Notes under the pieces: generated by a model | Told to the model about the DNA's origin: nothing | Databases searched by the model: none | The model's input: the letters and a program-made list of their open reading frames with translations, nothing else | Assembly (NCBI GenBank): GCA_948528155.1 | Contig: CAOSZT010000090.1 | Coordinates: 1-8,564 of the forward strand | DNA: 8,564 nt | Direction: 5' to 3' | Source: an uncultured Clostridia bacterium | GTDB taxonomy: Bacteria > Bacillota > Clostridia > TANB77 > CAG-508 | Translations under genes and position numbers: made by a program | Part shown: positions 1-6,818 of the stretch, piece by piece | How the letters are laid out: every line of letters begins with the position of its first letter | Position numbering within the stretch: the stretch's first letter is position 1

Positions 1-79
1 TATATTTTATGATATATTTTGCATTAAAATAAAATTAGCTACGGAAATCAACAAAAAAACATTTAATTCACATAAAAAG

Positions 80-108
80 TTGATTTTGTCTAAAAAATGT
101 AATATAAT
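80..108 (+). promoter_or_regulatory. Distal promoter P1 of the adhesin gene
   Basis: A -35 box TTGATT at 80-85 is followed, after exactly 17 bases, by a perfect -10 box TATAAT at 103-108. Transcription would begin near 115 and give a leader of about 160 bases before the start codon at 276. The left end overlaps the right arm of an inverted repeat (45-52 / 79-86), a position suited to a repressor or activator site. Prediction from sequence only. Confidence 0.6.
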
Positions 109-209
109 TGTAATGTATGTATAAAAAAATTATTAATTATACAAAATAAGTATCCGTAAGTATAAAAAAACACAAAAAAAGACACTTAAAAAATGGGCTA
201 AAAACCCTA

Positions 210-238
210 TTGACTTCAATAAATTAATGAAATAAAAT
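210..238 (+). promoter_or_regulatory. Proximal promoter P2 of the adhesin gene
   Basis: A -35 box TTGACT at 210-215 and a -10 box TAAAAT at 233-238 are separated by 17 bases. Transcription would start near 245, leaving a leader of only about 30 bases that still contains the ribosome binding site. Two promoters in tandem would allow two levels of expression, or condition-dependent expression with and without the longer leader. In DNA this AT-rich, chance matches are common, but both spacings are ideal. Confidence 0.5.
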
Positions 239-262
239 ATAATTAATGTTATTTATAAAGAT

Positions 263-268
263 AGGAGA
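263..268 (+). promoter_or_regulatory. Ribosome binding site deciding the adhesin start
   Basis: AGGAGA lies 7 bases before the ATG at 276. An in-frame ATG at 246 lies upstream of this site, has no Shine-Dalgarno sequence of its own, and would add ten residues in front of the Lys-rich signal peptide start. The ATG at 276 gives a classic signal peptide, so it is chosen. Confidence 0.85.
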
Positions 269-275
269 AAAAATA

Positions 276-3200
276 ATGATTAAGAAAAAAATAACTTTAA
301 CAATAATAAGTATAATATTTGCTATAATATTAATAACAATTCCAAATAAAGTAAAAGCAAAAAAGGACTTTTCAACAACACCATTATATTTTGGAGTAAA
401 TGAATTTAGAAATGGAACAACACCAGAAGATTTAGGATATGCAATACACAATCCATATGCAAATGGTACATCAGCTGATCCTTTGGTTGGAGCAAAAATA
501 TGGCAAATAAAAAAATATAATAGCTCTAATAGTGAAGATGGAGATCCAGGAATTACAGGAAACTATTACTGTGTAAGAGCAGGAGTTGGATTTAGTGATA
601 CAAATAAAAGAGCAACATATACAATTTCATATGACTTAAAAACTGAAAAAGCTGAATTAGAAAAATCAAGTAACATATATTTACAAAAAATAGCTACAAA
701 TGGAAAATATAATAATTTATTAGCATTAACAGATATTTTATATTTACATGGAATATCAACTGAAAATGATAAAAAGGCTTTATTAGATGCAGCAGAAATA
801 TATACAACAGATTATTATCCAATAGAAGATGCATATTATACAGTTACTCTAACTGACAGTGATATAGAAGTTGTACAACAAGCAGCAATTTGGTACTATA
901 CAAATTTTGATGATGTACCAGCATTTGAAAATATATATAATAATTTTGGAAAAGAAGGTTGGTTATTTTATAGAACATTACAAATGTCTCAAGCTGGTGA
1001 AAAATACAAAAGTCTTAGTGATTATGATATGAGATTTAGTGATGATGGAGAGCAAATCGGTAATGGATTACAAAGACAAGAGCAAGCAGAAATATTATTT
1101 GATTATTTAATAAGGACAGCAAATGCAAATTCTTCTGCATATGCAAATGGAACAGCAATTCCAAAAACTAAAGTAACATTATATACAAATGAAACAGTAC
1201 AAAATACACAACCAATAATTTCAATAGAAAAAATTCAGGAAACACCAGGAAATTACAGACTAACACTAAGAAAAAAAGATGCAAATTGGAATACATTAGC
1301 AAGTACAACAAAATTTACAGTAAATGGAGAAGAAAAAGTAATAACAACAGGAGAATTAGAAGTAGTAAATAAAGAAATAAACTCAACAAATTATCAAGCA
1401 ACAGATATATATACAATAAGAGAAACACAAGCACCAAATGGATATATTGGATTTACTGGAACAATAACAGTAACAGTAACAAAGAAAAAAGAAAACAATA
1501 CATATAAAATCAATGAAATGACATACAAAGTAACAGATGAAAGCGGAAAAGATATAACTAATGCAAACAATAGTATAAGAGTATATATGCAAAATGAACA
1601 TATATATGTAGAAGTAAAAAACCACCAAAATGACGGAAAATATAATTTAACATTAGTAAAAGAAGATGAAAATGGTGTGCAATTAAACAGTACAGCAGTA
1701 TTTGAAGTAAATGGAATTAGAAAAGAAGTAACAGGAAGATTAGAAGTAGCAACAAATGTACAGATAACAGCTTCAAATGTAGGAACTACAGACAGATATG
1801 TAATAAAAGAATTAACTCCACCAGATGAATACTGTGAATTTGATGGAATAATAACAATAGAAGTAACAAAGAAAAATGAAAATGGAACATATAAAGTAGA
1901 TAGAGTTAATTATACAGTAACAGACAAAGATGGAAATGATATAACAACAGCTGTTGGAGAAGATGTTAAAGTACACTTGAATGATGATGGAAATATCTAT
2001 GTAGAAGTTAAAAACTATCCAGAAAGCAAAGAAAAATACAATCTAACATTAATAAAAGAAGATGAAAATGGAGAACAACTAGACAGTAAAGCAATATTTG
2101 AAGTAAATGGAGAACAAAAAGAAGTAGTAGGAAGATTAGAAATAGCAAAAGATGTAGAAATAACAGCAGAAAATGTATCAAGAGCAGATGTATATACAAT
2201 AAAAGAATTAGTGCCACCAGATGAATATTGTAAATTTGATGGAACAATAACAATAACAGTAACAAAAAAATATGAAAATAGAACATATAAAGTGGATGAA
2301 GTAACATATAAAGTAACAGACAAAGATGGAAATGACATAACAACAACAGAGGAAGCCAAAGTATACTTTGACAGAGATACAGGAAATATCTATGTAGAAG
2401 TCAAAAACTATCAAAATAATGGAAAATATAATTTAACATTAGTAAAAGAAGATGAAAATGGAGAGCAATTAGACAGTAAAGCAATATTTGAAGTAAATGG
2501 AGAACAAAAAGAAGTAATAGGAAGACTAGAAATAGCAAAAGATGTAGAAATAACAGCAGAAAATGTAACAACAGCAGACATATATACAATAAAAGAATTA
2601 GTAGCACCAGACGAATACTGTGAATTTAATGGAACAATAACAATAACAGTAACAAAGAAAAATGAAAATGGAACATATAAAGTAGACAAAGTAACATATA
2701 AAGTAACAGATGAAAATGGAAAAGATATAACAGAGGAAAATAAAGAGACAGTAAATGTATATTTAAATGAAAATGGAAACATCTATGTAGAAGTTAAAAA
2801 CTACCAATTTGATTTAAAACTAATAAAAAGAATAGTAGAAGTAAATGGAGTAAAAGTTCCAGAAAGAATAAATAATGTAGACATAACAGAATTAGCAAAA
2901 GGAACAGAAACAACAGCAAAATATGACTTAAACAAAGAACCAATTTCAGTAAAAAAAGGTGATATAGTTAAATACACATTAAGAATATATAATGAAGGTA
3001 GTATAGATGGATATGCTTCAGAAATTACAGAAGATATACCAGATGGATTAGAATTTATATGGTCAGAAAAAACAGAAAGTGAATTAGATGCAGACACAAC
3101 ATTAACAGAGCAAGAAAAACAAGCAATAAAATACAACCAATTAATCTGGAATTTTGGAGAAATAAACAAAGACACAAACAAAGTTGAAACAGTAACAACA

Positions 3201-5456
3201 AACTATTTAGCAAAAGGAAAAGGAGCAGAATTAACAAATGATGGAGCAAATCTAATAAAAGCATTTGACCCTAAAAAAGAATACAAAAACACTATAAATG
3301 ACAAAAACCCAGACTATAAAGAAATATCAGTATATATGAAAGTGGTGTCAGAAAATGAAACAGGAACAATAATAAGAAATGAAGCAGCAATAACAGAAGA
3401 CACAGACAGTAAAGGAAACACAGTTGACGACAGAGATTCAGATACAGAAAAATGGGTAAAATATGAAGATGACGAAGACTATGATAGAATAATATTACAA
3501 TCATTTGACTTAAGTTTAAGAAAATTCATAATTGCAGTAAGCAAAGATGACAAAATAGAAGACACAGAATATTTAAAAAATGAAGATGGAACATATAAAA
3601 GAGCACCACAAGTAGACACATCAAAATTAAACACAACTGGAGAAGACGGCAAGTTAATAACAACAGCTACATATAATCATACTAAAGAACCAATAGAAGT
3701 AACACATAATGACTATGTTGTATATATGATAAGAGTATATAATGAAGGCGACATAGATGGATATGCAAGTGAAATAACAGACCATTTACCACCATATCTA
3801 CAATATGTTGATAATGAGTTTAATAAACAATATGGTTGGAATGTATCTGACAATGGAAGAACAGTAAAAACAAAATATTTAGAAAATCATATAATATCAA
3901 AAACAACAAAAAATGCACAAGGAGAAATAATATTATCATATAAAGAAATACCAATAATGTGTAAAGTAACAAGTAATGCACAAGGAAAAATCACAAATAT
4001 TGCAGATATAACAGAATACAAAGATGAAAACAAAAAAGAAATACTTGACAGAGACTCAGAAGAAGATAATGTAAAACTACCAGAAGACAAAGATTTACCA
4101 AATTATAAAGATGATGAAAAAGGAGACTATATACCAGGACAACAAGATGATGACGACTTTGAAAAACTAGTAGTAAAAACATTTGACTTAGCATTAAGAA
4201 AATTTATAACAGGAGTAAACAATCAAAATGTAACAAATAGAATACCACAAGTAAAATATGATACAGAAAACAATAAAATAACATATGAACACACAAAAAC
4301 ACCAGTAGATGTAGTAACAGGAGACACAGTTATATATACAATAAGAGTATATAATGAAGGAGACATAAATGGATATGCAAGTGAAGTTTCAGATGATATA
4401 CCAGATGGACTACAATATTTACCAGACAATTCTATAAATAAAGAATATAGATGGATAATGTATGATAAAAACGGAAAAGAAACAACAGATATATCAAAAG
4501 CAGTAAAAATAACAACAGATTATTTATCAAAAGAACAAGGCGAAGCTAGAATGAAAAATAATGAAAATGGAGAAGAAACAGAAGAAAAGGAAAATCCAGC
4601 GTTATTAAAAGCATTTGATAAAAACAAAGGAATAACAGAATCAAATCCTGATTATGCAGATGTAAAAGTAGCCTTCAAAGTAATAGAGCCAAACAGTTCA
4701 GATAAAATAATAATAAACTCAGCACAAATCTCAGAAGACACAGACGAAGAAGGAAACCCAGTAGACGATATAGATTCAACACCAGATGTATGGAATGAAG
4801 GAGAAGATGATCAAGATAAAGAGTACATAAAATTAAATTACTTTGACCTAGCATTAAGAAAATGGGTAACACATGCAATAGTAATAGAAAATGGAAAAGA
4901 AACAGTAACACAAACAGGACACAAACCAGAAGATGACCCAGAACAAGTAGTAAAAGTAGAATTAGACAGAAAAAAATTAAACTCATTAATAGTAAAATTC
5001 AAATATTCAATAAGAATAACAAATGAAGGTGATATTGCTGGATATGCAAAAGAGATAACAGACTATGTACCACAAGGACTAAAATTTGTAGCAGCCGACA
5101 ATCCTGACTGGGTAGATAAAGGAAACAATGTTATAACAACAAGAAAACTAGAAAACAAACTATTGCAACCAGGTGAAAGTGCAGATGTTGAAGTTATACT
5201 TACTTGGATAAACAACTCAGAAAATATGGGATTAAAAGTCAATACTGCAGAGATTTCAGAAGATTATAATGACAGAAATGTACCAGATAGAGATTCAACA
5301 CCAAATAATAAAAAACCAGGAGAAGATGATATTGATGATGCACCAGTACTTTTATCTATAACCACAGGTCAAAAAGTGATTTATTTTACATTAGGATTTT
5401 CAGTATTAATGACACTTTCTAGTGGAATTATATTAATTAGAAAATTTGTTCTATAA
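276..5456 (+). CDS. Giant thioester-domain surface adhesin with Cna-B-like and DUF11-like repeats
   Basis: A predicted surface protein of 1726 residues. A signal peptide (1-28) with a KKK start, a hydrophobic core and a VKA cleavage site is followed by a thioester domain (about 29-305). Cys99 (in YYCV) and Gln202 (in QAAIW) match the pair that forms an internal thioester in Gram-positive adhesins of this family, which can bind host proteins covalently. Four Cna-B/SpaA-like repeats follow (about 327-451, 456-582, 588-713, 718-844), then four DUF11-like blocks (about 845-1073, 1075-1300, 1301-1520, 1521-1690). Each block begins with F-D-L-x-L-x-K and ends with N-x-A-x-I-[ST]-E. The C-terminus has SITTG (1695-1699), a hydrophobic helix (about 1701-1721) and a short basic tail, as in a sortase signal but without LPXTG. 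It has its own promoters and terminator, so it is probably monocistronic. Domain calls rest on motifs; the host ligand is unknown. Confidence 0.88.
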   Translation: MIKKKITLTIISIIFAIILITIPNKVKAKKDFSTTPLYFGVNEFRNGTTPEDLGYAIHNPYANGTSADPLVGAKIWQIKKYNSSNSEDGDPGITGNYYCVRAGVGFSDTNKRATYTISYDLKTEKAELEKSSNIYLQKIATNGKYNNLLALTDILYLHGISTENDKKALLDAAEIYTTDYYPIEDAYYTVTLTDSDIEVVQQAAIWYYTNFDDVPAFENIYNNFGKEGWLFYRTLQMSQAGEKYKSLSDYDMRFSDDGEQIGNGLQRQEQAEILFDYLIRTANANSSAYANGTAIPKTKVTLYTNETVQNTQPIISIEKIQETPGNYRLTLRKKDANWNTLASTTKFTVNGEEKVITTGELEVVNKEINSTNYQATDIYTIRETQAPNGYIGFTGTITVTVTKKKENNTYKINEMTYKVTDESGKDITNANNSIRVYMQNEHIYVEVKNHQNDGKYNLTLVKEDENGVQLNSTAVFEVNGIRKEVTGRLEVATNVQITASNVGTTDRYVIKELTPPDEYCEFDGIITIEVTKKNENGTYKVDRVNYTVTDKDGNDITTAVGEDVKVHLNDDGNIYVEVKNYPESKEKYNLTLIKEDENGEQLDSKAIFEVNGEQKEVVGRLEIAKDVEITAENVSRADVYTIKELVPPDEYCKFDGTITITVTKKYENRTYKVDEVTYKVTDKDGNDITTTEEAKVYFDRDTGNIYVEVKNYQNNGKYNLTLVKEDENGEQLDSKAIFEVNGEQKEVIGRLEIAKDVEITAENVTTADIYTIKELVAPDEYCEFNGTITITVTKKNENGTYKVDKVTYKVTDENGKDITEENKETVNVYLNENGNIYVEVKNYQFDLKLIKRIVEVNGVKVPERINNVDITELAKGTETTAKYDLNKEPISVKKGDIVKYTLRIYNEGSIDGYASEITEDIPDGLEFIWSEKTESELDADTTLTEQEKQAIKYNQLIWNFGEINKDTNKVETVTTNYLAKGKGAELTNDGANLIKAFDPKKEYKNTINDKNPDYKEISVYMKVVSENETGTIIRNEAAITEDTDSKGNTVDDRDSDTEKWVKYEDDEDYDRIILQSFDLSLRKFIIAVSKDDKIEDTEYLKNEDGTYKRAPQVDTSKLNTTGEDGKLITTATYNHTKEPIEVTHNDYVVYMIRVYNEGDIDGYASEITDHLPPYLQYVDNEFNKQYGWNVSDNGRTVKTKYLENHIISKTTKNAQGEIILSYKEIPIMCKVTSNAQGKITNIADITEYKDENKKEILDRDSEEDNVKLPEDKDLPNYKDDEKGDYIPGQQDDDDFEKLVVKTFDLALRKFITGVNNQNVTNRIPQVKYDTENNKITYEHTKTPVDVVTGDTVIYTIRVYNEGDINGYASEVSDDIPDGLQYLPDNSINKEYRWIMYDKNGKETTDISKAVKITTDYLSKEQGEARMKNNENGEETEEKENPALLKAFDKNKGITESNPDYADVKVAFKVIEPNSSDKIIINSAQISEDTDEEGNPVDDIDSTPDVWNEGEDDQDKEYIKLNYFDLALRKWVTHAIVIENGKETVTQTGHKPEDDPEQVVKVELDRKKLNSLIVKFKYSIRITNEGDIAGYAKEITDYVPQGLKFVAADNPDWVDKGNNVITTRKLENKLLQPGESADVEVILTWINNSENMGLKVNTAEISEDYNDRNVPDRDSTPNNKKPGEDDIDDAPVLLSITTGQKVIYFTLGFSVLMTLSSGIILIRKFVL
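360..1190 (+). other. Thioester domain region of the adhesin
   Basis: This encodes about residues 29-305. The expected pair is visible: Cys99 in N-Y-Y-C-V and Gln202 in the Q-x-A-I-W motif (QAAIW, then YYTN), about 100 residues apart as in this family. In characterised streptococcal thioester adhesins the Cys side chain bonds to the Gln side chain, and the bond is opened by a lysine of a host protein such as fibrinogen. That activity is inferred here from the motif pair. The stretch ending near VTLYT (300-304) looks like the usual domain exit strand. Confidence 0.8.
1254..2807 (+). repeat. Four tandem Cna-B/SpaA-like repeats, about 390 bases each
   Basis: Repeat units start near 1254, 1641, 2037 and 2427, with spacings of 129, 132 and 130 residues. 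Each shows Y-x-L-T-L-x-K at the start, I-[KR]-E-x-x-x-P in the middle, and I-Y-V-E-V-K-N at the end. These give likely isopeptide triads of Lys333/Glu383/Asn449, Lys462/Glu512/Asn580, Lys594/Glu644/Asn711 and Lys724/Glu774/Asn842, in the Cna-B order of Lys, catalytic Glu, Asn. Units 3 and 4 are closest, with 54 of the first 60 residues identical and a shared 47-base run (2080-2126 and 2470-2516). Unit 1 is the most diverged. The Glu-to-Asn distance (66-68 residues) is longer than in typical Cna-B domains, so each unit has extra strands. Confidence 0.82.
2808..5345 (+). repeat. Four DUF11-like stalk blocks of the adhesin
   Basis: Four diverged protein-level repeats begin at F845, F1077, F1303 and F1523, each with F-D-L-x-L-x-K. 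They share a central Y-N-E-G-[DS]-I-[DN]-G-Y-A-S-E-[IV] motif (T-N-E-G-D-I-A-G-Y-A-K-E-I in the last) and a terminal N-x-A-x-I-[ST]-E. The order of an early Lys, a middle acid and a late Asn fits Cna-A-like/DUF11 domains that form internal isopeptide bonds. Candidate pairs are Lys851-Asn1035, Lys1083-Asn1241, Lys1309-Asn1481 and Lys1529-Asn1656. Acidic D-x-D-S linkers follow the blocks. The role as a rigid stalk lifting the thioester tip off the cell is inference. Confidence 0.7.
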
Positions 5457-5466
5457 TTTAATATAC

Positions 5467-5496
5467 AAAAATGAGATAGAGTACTATCTCATTTTT
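5467..5496 (+). terminator. Intrinsic terminator of the adhesin gene
   Basis: A perfect 13-bp stem (5467-5479 with 5484-5496) closes a four-base AGTA loop 10 bases after the adhesin stop codon. The 3' arm ends in a T run, as expected for Rho-independent termination. Because the 5' arm begins with A residues, the structure could also end transcripts arriving from the right. Confidence 0.88.
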
Positions 5497-5515
5497 ATTA
5501 CTATTTTTTATAGTT

Positions 5516-5674
5516 CAGGTGTTACTACTAGTTACAATTTAGGTGCTAATTCATATCCACAAAAGAGCTATAATATATTATCTTTTCTCTATTCCCAACT
5601 GCTAACAGTTTGTAAATAAAACTCTGCGGTACAGTTGCCCCTCAAATTTTATTTTCAAACTGTAACTACTACTA
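5516..5674. other. Unexplained structured, locally GC-rich intergenic element
   Basis: The 5457-5809 gap has no recognisable gene but has strong internal complementarity. Bases 5605-5621 pair with 5647-5663 (16 of 17), closing a 25-base loop with an unusually GC-rich core (CTCTGCGGTACAGTTGCCCC). Bases 5529-5540 pair with 5657-5668 (11 of 12), using part of the same strand, so the two folds exclude each other. Small alternatives are AACTG-CTAA-CAGTT at 5597-5610 and CAACTG/CAGTTG at 5596-5601/5632-5637. A short direct repeat, AGGTGyTA, occurs at 5517-5524 and 5541-5548. It lies between the adhesin terminator and the next promoter, so it is not part of either predicted leader. It could be a small RNA, a MITE-like remnant or a regulatory site; strand unknown. 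Confidence 0.45.
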
Positions 5675-5705
5675 AGCAATAAGGCAATTCTTTTTTGAAA
5701 AACAG

Positions 5706-5734
5706 TTTACTTTTAAAAAATCATATGTTATAAT
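5706..5734 (+). promoter_or_regulatory. Promoter P3 of the three-gene operon (extended -10)
   Basis: A -35 box TTTACT at 5706-5711, a 17-base spacer and a perfect extended -10, TG-T-TATAAT (TG at 5726-5727, TATAAT at 5729-5734), make this the most convincing promoter in the window. Transcription would begin near 5741, giving a leader of about 70 bases. CAGTTT at 5703-5708 overlaps the -35 box and is the inverse of AAACTG at 5657-5662 in the structured element, a possible operator pair. Confidence 0.65.
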
Positions 5735-5796
5735 TTTTTTAGTGTAATAAAAGAGAGAAAATAGGAAAAAATAAGTATTCAAGAGAAAAGTTAAAT

Positions 5797-5803
5797 AGAG
5801 GTG
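5797..5803 (+). promoter_or_regulatory. Ribosome binding site for the Ig-like membrane protein
   Basis: AGAGGTG lies 6 bases before the ATG at 5810 and is a good match to the anti-Shine-Dalgarno sequence. It fixes the start of the first operon gene. Confidence 0.75.
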
Positions 5804-5809
5804 TGATAT

Positions 5810-6802
5810 ATGAATCAAATACTTTCAACAAGTATGCCAAAAGATGACGGAAGAAATAGAAATAAAAAGGATTGGAATAAAAAAGCAAAAGAGCCTAAAA
5901 TAAAAAGTGACAAACCAAGAAATACAAAACCAGTAGCAATAGGAAGTATAATAAAATTTTTTGCAATAGTAATATTATTATTTGGTATATCAATTATAGG
6001 TATAGGAGGATATTCTATATATAACAGTCAAAATGATAAAAAGGAAGAAAATTTACAACCAACAATCTCAATAGAAAATAAAGATGAAAGGACAATATTA
6101 TTAAAAGTAACACATACAAAAAATATTGCAAAAGTTGAATATGGTTGGAATCAAGAAGAAAAATTGGTAGTTAATGGAAACAACGGAAAATATTTAGAAA
6201 AAGAAATAAAAATACCATCAGGAACTAATACCTTGCGAGTTTTAATAGTAGATGAAAATGGTACAGTAGTACCATATGAAAAACAATATCAAGTAGAAAG
6301 CAACATAAACTTTGAAGTATCAGGAAATAAAATAAAAATAACATATAATGGAGACAAACAAATATCATATATGACATATAGATGGAATGAAGAAGAAGAA
6401 ACAAGAATTGATATTAATGGTACAACAATAGAACAAGAAATTGAAGCAATAAAAGGAATGAATTCTTTAACAGTAGAAGTAGTAGATGAAGACAATAATA
6501 TAGATACAAAAGTACAAAAAATAAATGGAGTATCAAAACCAAAACTAGAGATAACAGTTGATGAACAAAAAGAACATTTTATAATAATAACATCAGATGA
6601 TGAAAAACTTGCAAGAATTGAATTTAGATTAGATGAAGACGATAACAAACTATATGAATTAAATATAGAAGAAATGGATTTAAAAGAACTAGAATATATA
6701 TTACCAATGGCATTTGAAGAAGGCGAAAACTTAATAGAAGTAACAGTATTTAATTCTAATGGAGTTAGTGAGCAAACAGAAGCAATGTTTATAAAACATT
6801 AG
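5810..6802 (+). CDS. Single-pass membrane protein with three extracellular Ig-like repeats
   Basis: A protein of 330 residues that I do not recognise as a named family. Residues 1-43 are polar and strongly basic, residues about 47-71 form one hydrophobic helix, and the remainder is acidic and beta-rich. The charge pattern places the N-terminus inside and the bulk outside (type II topology); there is no lipobox and no cleavable signal. The outer part has three related units of about 80 residues (84-160, 165-241, 244-328). Each carries a [YF]-x-[WL]-[ND]-x-[ED]-[ED] strand (Y111, Y190, F272) followed by a G-x-N-x-[LI]-x-V strand with an acidic/Asn turn. This is consistent with bacterial Ig-like or FN3-like sandwiches. 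It is the first gene of the operon, 16 bases before the next gene. A binding, scaffold or sensor role is inference; no catalytic motif is seen. Confidence 0.82.
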   Translation: MNQILSTSMPKDDGRNRNKKDWNKKAKEPKIKSDKPRNTKPVAIGSIIKFFAIVILLFGISIIGIGGYSIYNSQNDKKEENLQPTISIENKDERTILLKVTHTKNIAKVEYGWNQEEKLVVNGNNGKYLEKEIKIPSGTNTLRVLIVDENGTVVPYEKQYQVESNINFEVSGNKIKITYNGDKQISYMTYRWNEEEETRIDINGTTIEQEIEAIKGMNSLTVEVVDEDNNIDTKVQKINGVSKPKLEITVDEQKEHFIIITSDDEKLARIEFRLDEDDNKLYELNIEEMDLKELEYILPMAFEEGENLIEVTVFNSNGVSEQTEAMFIKH

Positions 6803-6818
6803 AATTAGAAGGTAAACA

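Larger units (their letters stand above)
1..275. other. Non-coding region upstream of the adhesin gene
   Basis: No plausible gene is visible on either strand; the sequence is almost entirely A and T. It holds two tandem right-pointing promoters (described separately). It also has an 8-base perfect inverted repeat, AAATCAAC at 45-52 with GTTGATTT at 79-86, the right arm of which covers the -35 box of the upstream promoter. A second 7-base inverted repeat, TGTATAA at 118-124 with TTATACA at 137-143, lies just after the expected start of transcription. No riboswitch fold was recognised; in particular I see no c-di-GMP-I or -II aptamer. The end of whatever gene lies further left is not in the window. 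Confidence 0.6.

Noticed and set aside
194..208. Small GGG/CCC hairpin just before promoter P2
   Set aside because: Only three G-C pairs close the loop and the next bases do not pair; too weak to call a terminator or attenuator.
246..275. Upstream in-frame ATG at 246 as the adhesin start
   Set aside because: It has no ribosome binding site, lies before AGGAGA at 263-268, and would spoil the signal peptide start. The ATG at 276 fits both signals.
109..275. c-di-GMP riboswitch in the adhesin leader
   Set aside because: The leader is almost purely A and T and lacks the conserved GC-containing cores of either known c-di-GMP aptamer class.
224..451. Reverse-strand frame of 75 codons across the adhesin start
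   Set aside because: It is opposite the signal peptide and thioester region, is hydrophobic only because it complements A/T-rich codons, and has no ribosome binding site.
2008..2782. Several long reverse-strand open frames within the adhesin repeats
   Set aside because: They mirror the A-rich, repetitive forward gene, have Leu/Phe/Ser-rich low-complexity products, lack ribosome binding sites and recur with the repeat period. They are shadows.
1254..2807. CRISPR-like or satellite array
   Set aside because: The period of about 390 bases is in frame, the similarity is at protein level and the units are long; these are protein domain repeats.
5516..5674. tRNA or other standard RNA gene in the intergenic gap
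   Set aside because: No cloverleaf, T-loop motif or CCA-type acceptor end could be traced; the pairings form long hairpins instead.
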